The translations under genes and the position numbers were made by a program. Positions 54,643 through 61,981 of a DNA stretch of 64,000 nt are shown piece by piece. Numbering within the stretch: position 1 is the first letter of the stretch; the number at the start of each line of letters is the position of its first letter. This DNA is from Indolivaga macrotermitis (GTDB taxonomy: Bacteria > Bacteroidota > Bacteroidia > Bacteroidales > Dysgonomonadaceae): positions 620,001 through 684,000 of the forward strand of contig NZ_FQUC01000001.1 of NCBI RefSeq assembly GCF_900128985.1. The letters are read 5' to 3'. The notes under the pieces were generated by a model. It searched no databases. It saw only the letters and a program-made list of their open reading frames with translations, and was not told the DNA's origin.

Positions 54643-55287
54643 ATGAAGTTCAATATAACCGTATTATTTTTCTTTCTCTTTGGAGCTGTCCACATACAAG
54701 CTCAGGACTTTAAGTTGCAAAACGGCGATCTGATTTTTCAGGAATCAGGAATTAGTAACCTCGAAAAGTCAATCAGGGAAGTAACCACAAGCATTGGAGA
54801 TTATCAGTTTACGCATGTCGGCATCGTGTATATCGATGATAACGACAGTGTCTTTGTTCTCGAAGCTACAACACCGAAGCTGGTTCTTACTCCTATAAAT
54901 GAGTATCTATACCCTAAAGATAACAAGGGTAATTATCCCAGATCGGTGGTTGGACGATTGAATGACGAATATCAATCTATTATTCCTAAAGCATTGGCAT
55001 TAGGATTTCCTCATATTGGTACCGGATATGATTACGGGTTTGTAGTTGACAACGATAAGTATTATTGTTCCGAGCTGATTTACGAAATACTCAAAGAGGC
55101 GAACAATGGTGTCGAAGTATTTTCTCTGGCTCCAATGACCTTCCGGTCTAAAGGTACCACCACAACCACTAAAGGATGGATCGAATACTTCAATAAGCAC
55201 AATTTACCGATTCCGGAAGGGGAATTAGGTATCAGTCCCGGAGCAATGTCTCAATCGGATGTACTCCGGATAGTCCACTACTATTGA
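54643..55287 (+). CDS. Exported YiiX-like cysteine hydrolase (NlpC/P60 superfamily)
   Basis: 214-residue protein with a Sec signal peptide (cleavage near residue 20, IQAQ). The permuted NlpC/P60-like YiiX fold is recognisable from NGDLIFQESG near residue 27, His58 in FTHVGIVY, TGYDYGF near 127, and Cys142 in YYCSELIYEI, the likely catalytic pair. Substrates of this family are lipids or amide bonds in the envelope, mostly undetermined. Its stop is 2 nt from that of the convergent pyrophosphatase gene. Confidence 0.88.
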   Translation: MKFNITVLFFFLFGAVHIQAQDFKLQNGDLIFQESGISNLEKSIREVTTSIGDYQFTHVGIVYIDDNDSVFVLEATTPKLVLTPINEYLYPKDNKGNYPRSVVGRLNDEYQSIIPKALALGFPHIGTGYDYGFVVDNDKYYCSELIYEILKEANNGVEVFSLAPMTFRSKGTTTTTKGWIEYFNKHNLPIPEGELGISPGAMSQSDVLRIVHYY

Positions 55288-55289
55288 GA

Positions 55290-55916
55290 TCAGATATTGC
55301 AGATATTATAAATCTCGTTATAATCCTCTATTGACCGGCGGATAACTTCGTATGCAACTTCCACATCGTACACGTGGGTAAGGACGCATTTTCGCTCCGT
55401 ATCGCCGGGAATATCTTTGTAGGTAGTAAAGTAATGCTTGAGGCGCTCTATAATCGGTAATGGAACATCGCTGATGTCTTTGTAGTTGCTATAAATAGCA
55501 TCGTTGTCAAGCACTGCAATCAATTTATCATCAGCCTGTCCGTGATCTATAAGCCTGAATCCTCCTATAGGACGGGCTTTTACTATAATATCCCCGTGTG
55601 TAATATCCTTTTCGGTCAAAACACAAATGTCTATAGGATCACTGTCACCCACAATGTCGGTACGGCTCAGTCGGTTATTGCTCATCTCAGCAACCCGCGG
55701 TCCGCTGATGGTTTGAGGTAAGAAACCGTATAAAGCAGGAATTATATTCGAGTACTTTTGGGGACGGTCTATGCAAAGATAACCTGTATTTTTATCTATC
55801 TCGTATTTAACTGTATCCGTAGGTACTATCTCGATAAAAGTACGGACTACTTCGGGAGCTTCATTTCCCAAACTTATACCATGCCAAGGATGTGCTTTAT
55901 ATTTTATTACTGCCAT
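55290..55916 (-). CDS. ppa: Family I inorganic pyrophosphatase
   Basis: Cytoplasmic enzyme that hydrolyses pyrophosphate and so drives biosynthesis. The 208-residue protein has EIVPTDTVKYEIDK, YGFLPQT, and the signature DSDPIDICVL at residues 91-100 with the metal-binding aspartates. It resembles the longer plant-like/Bacteroidetes type more than the E. coli type. Its start is 65 nt downstream of the stop of the recombinase gene on the same strand. Confidence 0.94.
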   Translation of the reverse strand: MAVIKYKAHPWHGISLGNEAPEVVRTFIEIVPTDTVKYEIDKNTGYLCIDRPQKYSNIIPALYGFLPQTISGPRVAEMSNNRLSRTDIVGDSDPIDICVLTEKDITHGDIIVKARPIGGFRLIDHGQADDKLIAVLDNDAIYSNYKDISDVPLPIIERLKHYFTTYKDIPGDTERKCVLTHVYDVEVAYEVIRRSIEDYNEIYNICNI

Positions 55917-55980
55917 TTTTCAGAGTGTTTATAAAAAGTAACGTTGTAAAGGGTCTTAAATTATATACAGGCAAAATTTT

Positions 55981-56886
55981 TTACCGTTTATTTATATTCC
56001 GGGGATGATGCTCGATAATCTCTTGCCGCAGATACTCCCTGTCCATATGTGTATATATTTCAGTAGTTGTGATCTTTTCGTGTCCCAGCATTTGTTGTAT
56101 CGCCCTTATATTGGCTCCGCCCTCGAGCAAATGAGTGGCGAACGAATGCCGGAAAGTATGTGGGCTTATGTTTTTCTGTATACCGGCTTGTTCCGCATAT
56201 TGTTTGATAAAATGGAACACCATAATACGGGATATCGGTGTACCCCGCTTGCTGAGAAATACAGTGCTTTCCGAGCCTTTTTTTATATCCAGATGATCTC
56301 TGTCGATCAGGTAATTATTGATTTCCTTAATTGCGATTTCGGAAATAGGTACAAGCCGTTGCTTGCTGCCCTTCCCTTCGACACGGATGAATCCGTCATT
56401 GAGAAACATATCCGAAAATTTAAGGTTGATAAGCTCCGATATACGTAAGCCGCAACTGTATAGCACCTCTATGATAGCCCTGTTTCGATGCCCTTCTTTG
56501 GTCGATAAATCGATGCAACCTTTAATATCCTCAATCTCTTCGAGGGATAATACGGTAGGGAGCTTTAATCCTATTTTAGGAGTTTCGAGCAGTTCAGCCG
56601 GATCTTCCTGTATATAGCCGTCCAGTATAAGGTAGTTGAAGAAAGACCTGATTCCCGACAGGATACGGGCAACAGAACGCGCATTAATACCCAGATCGTA
56701 TAACTGGGCAATGAACTGTTGCAGATGATCCAGCTTAACATCCTGTAGTTTCAGATTCTCGTTTTCGAGATACGATAACAGCTTCGCTAAGTCATTGGTA
56801 TATGCCTCTATGGAGTTTTTAGATAACCCCTTTTCCAAAAGCAAATATGATTTGTACTTCGATACTATTTTATTGTCTATAGCCAT
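55981..56886 (-). CDS. xerD: Tyrosine site-specific recombinase, XerD type
   Basis: 301-residue recombinase with the SAM-like N-terminal domain (residues 1-95) and full catalytic set: Arg148 in CGLRISEL, Lys near 172-175 in GKGSKQRL, His243 and Arg246 in HTFRHSF, His269 in LGHEKI, and the nucleophile Tyr278 in TEIYTHMD. Length and motifs fit the chromosomal-dimer-resolving XerD over an integrase. The housekeeping neighbours support this, and no att-like repeats were seen beside it. Confidence 0.93.
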   Translation of the reverse strand: MAIDNKIVSKYKSYLLLEKGLSKNSIEAYTNDLAKLLSYLENENLKLQDVKLDHLQQFIAQLYDLGINARSVARILSGIRSFFNYLILDGYIQEDPAELLETPKIGLKLPTVLSLEEIEDIKGCIDLSTKEGHRNRAIIEVLYSCGLRISELINLKFSDMFLNDGFIRVEGKGSKQRLVPISEIAIKEINNYLIDRDHLDIKKGSESTVFLSKRGTPISRIMVFHFIKQYAEQAGIQKNISPHTFRHSFATHLLEGGANIRAIQQMLGHEKITTTEIYTHMDREYLRQEIIEHHPRNINKR

Positions 56887-56909
56887 CTGGTTTTTGGTCG
56901 CAATGATTG

Positions 56910-56917
56910 CAAATTTA
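56910..56917 (-). promoter_or_regulatory. -7 box of xerD
   Basis: The minus strand reads TAAATTTG, an exact TAnnTTTG match, with a predicted leader of about 17 nt before the ATG at 56886. Confidence 0.6.
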
Positions 56918-56981
56918 CACTTTAAATATTCTTTTGAGTAAAAAGCAGCGAAATATCATCTTCAATCTGATCAAATATCTC

Positions 56982-56989
56982 TATATTTG
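56982..56989 (+). promoter_or_regulatory. -7 box of the FtsB/DivIC-like gene
   Basis: TATATTTG, an exact TAnnTTTG match, about 35 nt before the ATG at 57024. It sits inside the upstream extension of that reading frame and so decides the start. Confidence 0.6.
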
Positions 56990-57023
56990 CATTAAGTCAG
57001 TTTTATCTCACAATAAAGTATTT

Positions 57024-57326
57024 ATGGAACAGTTGAAAAGAATAGGACGTTATATACTTCGCAAGTTCACTAAAATACAATTAGCCATTATATTGGTGCT
57101 TATAGTCTGTTGTTTTGTCATAAGCGACAGCAATATCTTCGCACGCTTCGGTTATGATCTGGAGATAAGTGACCTGAAAAGCCAGATCAACTACTATCAG
57201 GAAAAAATTACTACCGATAAGAGCAAACTGAATGAACTACAGTCGAATAAAGAGAACATCGAAAAGTTTGCACGTGAGAATTATAAAATGAAAAAAGAAA
57301 ACGAAGAGGTATTCGTTATAGAATAA
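57024..57326 (+). CDS. FtsB/DivIC-like septum formation initiator
   Basis: 100-residue bitopic protein with a short basic cytoplasmic N-terminus, one membrane helix (about residues 17-35), then a coiled coil (ISDLKSQINYYQEKITTDKSKLNELQ, quoted here only by its ends and heptads: residues about 45-75) and the family motif ENIEKFARENYKM near residue 78-90. It should complete the FtsQLB complex with FtsL and FtsQ of the dcw operon. The ATG at 57024 is chosen because a -7 box lies upstream inside the longer frame. Confidence 0.88.
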   Translation: MEQLKRIGRYILRKFTKIQLAIILVLIVCCFVISDSNIFARFGYDLEISDLKSQINYYQEKITTDKSKLNELQSNKENIEKFARENYKMKKENEEVFVIE

Positions 57327-57341
57327 CTTCGGAATAAGAAT

Positions 57342-57710
57342 ATGGATAAATTCAAAGAGCCCAAGACCAAAGATACTGTTTTCAAGATCTCTGCACTATT
57401 GATCCTCCTTGCCGCTGTCGTTTATTTATTTAACCCGTTTGTAGCCGCCTGTACGATGGCTGTAGGGGTTATTGGCTTCGGCTTTGGCGTATTTACGTCC
57501 CCTTATCCCGGAAAGAGTATGAGAGGTAAACGCTTAGCCTCGATCCGTGTTTTCGGAGTAGTGGCAATGGCAGTAGCCACTTACCTGATGTTCGAACAGA
57601 TGAACGAATGGGTAGTCGCGATGCTGATCGGTGCTGTACTTACCCTTTATACTGCTATAATTCTTCCCCGCGAATATGAGAGAGAACAGAGAGAGGACGA
57701 CACTAAATGA
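57342..57710 (+). CDS. Small membrane protein of unknown function
   Basis: 122 residues with about four hydrophobic segments (near 15-30, 33-50, 65-83, 90-108), a central positively charged loop (YPGKSMRGKRLASIR) and a charged tail (REYEREQREDD). No family is recognised with confidence. It follows the FtsB-like gene by 15 nt and is probably in the same operon, which hints at an envelope role. Confidence 0.8.
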   Translation: MDKFKEPKTKDTVFKISALLILLAAVVYLFNPFVAACTMAVGVIGFGFGVFTSPYPGKSMRGKRLASIRVFGVVAMAVATYLMFEQMNEWVVAMLIGAVLTLYTAIILPREYEREQREDDTK

Positions 57711-57732
57711 TCTTCTCCCTTATCAGGCATCG

Positions 57733-58749
57733 TTATTTTCTATCAAGTTCAAATAAGTCAGCCAGTATCTCATAAGAATGCAGGCGGTCTTCCAGCCTTT
57801 CGGCATAGGTTACCAGCATAATCTCATCTATATTATAGCTCTCGGCAAGTGCTGTCAGCTTTTCTTTCATTACATCAGGAGTTCCCATCAGAGTACGCCC
57901 CCTGTTATACTGTATCCGTTGTCTCTCGAAATCGGAATAAGGCATAGCCACAATATCCTCGTAAGTAACTGCGGCTAGGTTTCCTCCACGTTCGAGTTGG
58001 ATAAACCGGTAATCCATCAAGGCCTGCTGTCGTTTTACTATTTCTTCGTCTTCGTTACAAAAAGCAAAAATGGCTACATTGGCTTGTGGTTCTGCCAGAT
58101 CGTGTGATGGTTTGAAACTACGCCTATACCCTTCTATAATATTTGCGGCTACATAAGGATTGATAAATTGAGCATACGAAAGCCCCAACCCGAAATGGGC
58201 GGCAATAAGTGCACTCTCGCCACTGGATGTCAGTAGCCACTTGTGCGGAATAGTCTCAGTAAGTGGAATTGCCTTTACTTTTTTAGAGATAGAATTACTG
58301 CTATCCGAGTCATGCAGAAAGTCATCAAGATCGTACAGTTGTTGGATAAAATCTTCCTCGCTGAACCTATTCGAAGGATTAAGAATCGAAGCAGTGAACC
58401 TGTCCGTACCCGGAGCTCGGCCAATACCCATATCTATGCGGTTAGGGTAAAGGGCTTCGAGTAACCTGAAACTTTCGGCTGCTTTTAACGTGCTGTGATT
58501 GGGCAACATAATACCGCCCGACCCGATGCGCATCCTTTGAGTATGGTTTGCCAGATGAGCTATTAATATTTCGGGAGTACTACCTGCTAATGTTGGCGAA
58601 TTGTGGTGTTCCGATACCCAGAAGCGGGTATACCCCAACCGGTCGGTAAGTTCAGCCAATCGGGTTGTTTCGGATAGAGCTTCCGATGCTGTCTTATTCT
58701 TATTTATAGGAGATTGGTCTAATACGCTTAACTTTATTTTTTGTCCCAT
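57733..58749 (-). CDS. Luciferase-like (LLM class) flavin oxidoreductase
   Basis: 338-residue TIM-barrel flavoprotein of the bacterial luciferase/YhbW group. It starts KIKLSVLDQSPI, with LGYTRFWVSEHHNSPTLAGSTPEILIAHL across residues 38-66 (given by position; key residues are the SEHH and the Ser-Thr-Pro-Glu), IGSGGIMLPNHS near 77, and RIDMGIGRAPGTD near 103. Substrate unknown; the group includes alkanal-type monooxygenases and F420-independent relatives. A near-consensus -7 box (TATCTTCG on the minus strand, 58774-58781) lies upstream. Confidence 0.92.
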   Translation of the reverse strand: MGQKIKLSVLDQSPINKNKTASEALSETTRLAELTDRLGYTRFWVSEHHNSPTLAGSTPEILIAHLANHTQRMRIGSGGIMLPNHSTLKAAESFRLLEALYPNRIDMGIGRAPGTDRFTASILNPSNRFSEEDFIQQLYDLDDFLHDSDSSNSISKKVKAIPLTETIPHKWLLTSSGESALIAAHFGLGLSYAQFINPYVAANIIEGYRRSFKPSHDLAEPQANVAIFAFCNEDEEIVKRQQALMDYRFIQLERGGNLAAVTYEDIVAMPYSDFERQRIQYNRGRTLMGTPDVMKEKLTALAESYNIDEIMLVTYAERLEDRLHSYEILADLFELDRK

Positions 58750-58814
58750 TTCTTATTGCTTTAATATACTTATAACGAAGATAAACATTTTGCTGTTGTA
58801 TTTTTTATAGAAAA

Positions 58815-58990
58815 TTGACAGAAGTTATACAAAGGTGACATCCGGCTGTTACCTGAGTGTCACTTTTGTCACCTATGCTAGATGTTGATTCTCAGCTTTC
58901 TACTCTTCTGAAAGTGACAAAGGTGACACTTGTTATACGTATTTTATATTTCCATCCCTGATATGTAATTGTACTTTGTATATAGATAAA
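58815..58990 (+). repeat. GTGACA-box intergenic module, copy C
   Basis: A first cluster has AGGTGACA and GTGTCACTTTTGTCACCTAT (58832-58875). A second cluster has AAAGTGACAAAGGTGACACTTG (58911-58932). The 3' motif TGTATATAGATAAA is at 58977-58990, with two extra bases compared with copies A and B. It is followed directly by the leader element of the surface-type genes. Confidence 0.7.
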
Positions 58991-59192
58991 AGATAAGGAT
59001 TATAAAATTCGCAACGGAATCAGAGAATATTCACCAGTTTGATATTAAATGATACATATTAAAAAATAATCTTTATATTTGCCGTATAAACAGCTCTTTA
59101 TAAATCAGTGGCAGTAAATAATTTCACACATAATAAGCATGATAAAAATCTGAATTTTAACAATTTGGATTTGTTTTTATGTCCTGAAATAT

Positions 59193-59231
<39 letters not shown>

Positions 59232-59546
59232 GCATCACAGGGCGTTAACTAAACAAAATTTTCTATTGTGTCAAAATAACGGGACATTTTTTTATGTCTT
59301 CGTTTACTTTGTCGTATATATCCATTTCCAGATAAGTTGGCAGGGCAGGCTGTGTCCGGTAGGATCATTGTTGTTTTGTTGTCGTTCGAATACTATTTCG
59401 GATAACAGACTGGCAGTAAGTCAACTATTACAGGCAGTAAGGTGCAGTGTGTGCACTTTGCTGCTTTATTGTTTTAGTATTAATTATTTAATAGATAACA
59501 TTTTAAACGCAAAGACGCAAAGACGCAAAGGTTTTACACGATATCC

Positions 59547-59629
59547 TGTAGGGGTAAGACCCGACTTTACCTACAAGTGTACTGTGAAAATAATTACACT
59601 TGCGGGCAGAGCAGAGCCCTGCCCCTACA
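59547..59629 (+). repeat. REP-like palindromic unit (TGTAGGGG...CCCCTACA)
   Basis: Bounded by the inverted ends TGTAGGGG and CCCCTACA, with an inner imperfect palindrome GGGCAGAGCAGAGCCCTGCCC-type hairpin (given by its ends: 59605-59625). A diverged 122-bp version is at 1908-2029 in the inverted leader copy. Units with these ends are common extragenic palindromes in several phyla (from memory). Confidence 0.7.
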
Positions 59630-59727
59630 AATGCGGTATATATCTTTTCCAACTCTGCGTTCAAAATCAACAACTTTTTATAACAACAGAAGGGTCTGCG
59701 ACCCCAATAACTCAAACAAAAACAACA

Positions 59728-60426
59728 ATGAAAAAGAAAATTCTTTTACTGATGGGAATATTCTCTTTGGGATTAAGCTATGCACAAGTCGGGATAAACA
59801 CACAGAACTTGTCTGGTGTATTCCATATCGACCCAAAGGGGGACACGAATGCAGCAGGTACTTCGGGAACTGATGACGATATTGTTATCACAACTGATGG
59901 AAAAGTAGGTATAGGCACTATCTCGCCAACACGAACTTTAGATTTGCAGGGTAACTTTAAATTGGTAGATGGAACTCAAGCTGATGGCTATTTCTTGACC
60001 AGTGACAATGGCGGATACGGATCTTGGAAGCCAAATATTACAACCAAAAGTTTTATAGATGGAGTCAGAAGTGTTCCTAACATAACTTCTTCAACACCTG
60101 TATATACCGGTTCTTATATAACTCTGGATAGTGGAACATGGATGATCGCATTTACTTGTACATATAGAGATCCCGGTGTAGCCAATCATATGGTCTGGCG
60201 GTTATCGACCAGTTCAACTTCTCTGGTTCCATATATTAATAATGCAAAGAGTACAGCTTACACAGGAGCAGCATTAGCAGCCTTTCACACCTCGGTATCA
60301 GCTTACTTTCTTGTTACAAACACTGCCGCACAAACATATTATTTTTGGGTAAGTGCAGGAGCTTCAACAGGATCGGCCCTTGTTTACACCGGAGAATTTA
60401 AACTATATGCAATCCCTTTATCTTAA
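59728..60426 (+). CDS. Exported protein with VGIGT-type repeats (1 of 3)
   Basis: 232-residue protein. The ATG at 59728 starts a clean Sec signal peptide (MKKKILLLMGIFSLGLSYAQ). After it come SGVFHIDPKGDTNAAGTSGTDD, given here by its key residues His-Ile-Asp-Pro-Lys-Gly-Asp, then DGKVGIGTISPTRTLDLQG, a pattern seen in phage tail-fibre and Flavobacteria surface proteins. The C-terminal half (from about residue 110) is beta-rich and aromatic with no recognised fold. Two paralogues follow in tandem at 11 and 20 nt spacing. A role as surface or fibre-like protein is inferred from the motif only. Confidence 0.85.
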   Translation: MKKKILLLMGIFSLGLSYAQVGINTQNLSGVFHIDPKGDTNAAGTSGTDDDIVITTDGKVGIGTISPTRTLDLQGNFKLVDGTQADGYFLTSDNGGYGSWKPNITTKSFIDGVRSVPNITSSTPVYTGSYITLDSGTWMIAFTCTYRDPGVANHMVWRLSTSSTSLVPYINNAKSTAYTGAALAAFHTSVSAYFLVTNTAAQTYYFWVSAGASTGSALVYTGEFKLYAIPLS

Positions 60427-60437
60427 GTGAATGAATT

Positions 60438-61163
60438 ATGAAATTATTTTATTATACAGCTATATGTTTTTTTGTCGCTACTTTCATCTCAAACGCACAA
60501 GTGGGGGTTAATATACTCTCACCATCAGGGATATTTCATGTCGACCCGAAAGGAGATACTTCCGCCACAACAGGTACATCTGACGATTTTATTATCGATA
60601 GTAATGGTAGGGTAGGTATCAATACAGCAACGCCTAGCGCAAGTCTCGATATTGTAGGAAATATGAGTGTTGTTGATGGTACAGAAGGGAACTATAAAGT
60701 AATGACAAGCGATGCAACAGGAACAGGCGAGTGGAAAAGATTAACATATACTACCCGTATCAATGGAGTTGTATCTGCTTCTTTGACATCCTTAAAAAGA
60801 GGAACCTCTAGCGTTGCAGCCGATTATATATATACCGGAGCCAATATAACGTTGCCTGCCGGGCAATGGCAAATTTACTTTTATTGTATTTACAATAATG
60901 CTTCGTCTTACAATTATACGGTTTGGTGGGATTTATGTACTACAAGTACATGGTCCACACCCATAATAGGCCGTGTGCTAAGTTACTTCGCTCCGTCAAA
61001 TGGATTATCCACTACATATGCGTCATATGCTGTTGCTCCTACTGCAACTACAACATATTATGTGCAGGGAGTTGCGGCCAACGTCACACCATCTGTTGCC
61101 ATAGGTACAGTAATAGCTACTTATAATAGTGGAGCAAGAATCTGGGCAATACCTATTTTCTAA
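60438..61163 (+). CDS. Exported protein with VGIGT-type repeats (2 of 3)
   Basis: 241-residue paralogue. The signal peptide ends near residue 20 (FISNAQ). The N-terminal half keeps the family pattern: VGVNILSPSGIFHVDPKGD, then GRVGINTATPSASLDIVG. The C-terminal half differs from its neighbours and is rich in Tyr, Thr and Ser (for example TTYYVQGVAAN), with a shared ending of the type RIWAIPIF. The conserved N-terminus with divergent C-terminus suggests a common anchoring or assembly module with variable exposed parts. Confidence 0.85.
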   Translation: MKLFYYTAICFFVATFISNAQVGVNILSPSGIFHVDPKGDTSATTGTSDDFIIDSNGRVGINTATPSASLDIVGNMSVVDGTEGNYKVMTSDATGTGEWKRLTYTTRINGVVSASLTSLKRGTSSVAADYIYTGANITLPAGQWQIYFYCIYNNASSYNYTVWWDLCTTSTWSTPIIGRVLSYFAPSNGLSTTYASYAVAPTATTTYYVQGVAANVTPSVAIGTVIATYNSGARIWAIPIF

Positions 61164-61183
61164 AATAAAACAAATAAGAAAAA

Positions 61184-61873
61184 ATGAAAAATAAGATATA
61201 CTTAATTATTACAGCACTATTATTTACCGGAGTTATAGAGGCTCAGATAGGTATACAAACCGATAATCCGTTAGGGATTTTCCATGTCGACCCCAAAAGG
61301 GACACAAATGCAGCAGGAACAAGTGGTACTGCGGATGATGTAGTCGTAACCAGCAGTGGTCAGGTGGGTATCGGAACTGTTACTCCCACAGCAAAACTCG
61401 ATATACGGGGAACTTTCCGTCTGAGAGATGGAAATCAGGCGGAAGGTAAGATGCTGGTTTCAGATGTTTCGGGTAATGCCCAATGGGGAGACCGTCCACG
61501 TATCGAAGTGATAGAAGTAGATAATGTAAACGGGATTTTGTCGGGAAAAACATTTACGACTACAGCTTCTTATTCGGGAGTATCTATAACTATCCCCGAA
61601 GGAACCTGGCAGGTTATGTTTCAGGTTACTTGTACTTCTACCTCCAACAATATGTTTTGGGATTTGTGCGAATCTTCCACGACGTATTCTTTGACCGATG
61701 TTGCAAACAGAAGAGCTGTTAGTTCGGGTAGAAGTCCGATTTCGGTTACAGGCGTTTATTTTGTCTATAATACTTCGAAAACACCCAAAACATACTATAT
61801 TTGGGGTACTACCCGCGCAGGTACAGCTTCTTATCTGGCTAGCGGCACTTTATGGGCATTGCCGATAGGATAA
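61184..61873 (+). CDS. Exported protein with VGIGT-type repeats (3 of 3)
   Basis: 229-residue third paralogue. Signal peptide ending near residue 20 (VIEAQ), IGIQTDNPLGIFHVDPKRD, GQVGIGTVTPTAKLDIRG, then a diverged C-terminal half ending SGTLWALPIG. The shared end motif (YAIPL / WAIPI / WALPI in the three proteins) suggests one domain fold throughout. A terminator follows 14 nt after the stop, so the three form one operon. Confidence 0.86.
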   Translation: MKNKIYLIITALLFTGVIEAQIGIQTDNPLGIFHVDPKRDTNAAGTSGTADDVVVTSSGQVGIGTVTPTAKLDIRGTFRLRDGNQAEGKMLVSDVSGNAQWGDRPRIEVIEVDNVNGILSGKTFTTTASYSGVSITIPEGTWQVMFQVTCTSTSNNMFWDLCESSTTYSLTDVANRRAVSSGRSPISVTGVYFVYNTSKTPKTYYIWGTTRAGTASYLASGTLWALPIG

Positions 61874-61886
61874 AATAAGAGCAGAA

Positions 61887-61920
61887 GAAAAAAGACCGGA
61901 TTATTTCCGGTTTTTTCTTC
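61887..61920 (+). terminator. Terminator after the tandem exported proteins
   Basis: GAAAAAAGACCGGA and TCCGGTTTTTTCTTC form a stem with a short loop and a T-rich tail. Confidence 0.82.
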
Positions 61921-61949
61921 GGGGCTTCTTTTATTTTCGGATTATGTAA

Positions 61950-61957
61950 TATCTTTA
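61950..61957 (+). promoter_or_regulatory. Putative -7 box of the PEP-binding protein gene
   Basis: TATCTTTA, one base from TAnnTTTG, 25 nt before the ATG at 61982. Confidence 0.5.
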
Positions 61958-61981
61958 ATCCTGATTCAAATCAGATTATAG

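Noticed and set aside
55981-56886. Integrase of a mobile island
   Set aside because: Length and motifs fit XerD; neighbours are housekeeping genes and no att-type direct repeats or cargo genes were seen.
56907-57023. 39-residue extension of the FtsB/DivIC-like protein
   Set aside because: A perfect -7 box is located inside it, and the family begins with a short cytoplasmic segment as at 57024.
59505-59531. CRISPR-like short direct repeats (CGCAAAGA)
   Set aside because: The units are contiguous without unique spacers, and no cas genes are present.
59266-59727. N-terminal extension of the first exported protein
   Set aside because: The extension covers the interspersed repeats and would bury the signal peptide MKKKILLLMGIF; the ATG at 59728 is the natural start.
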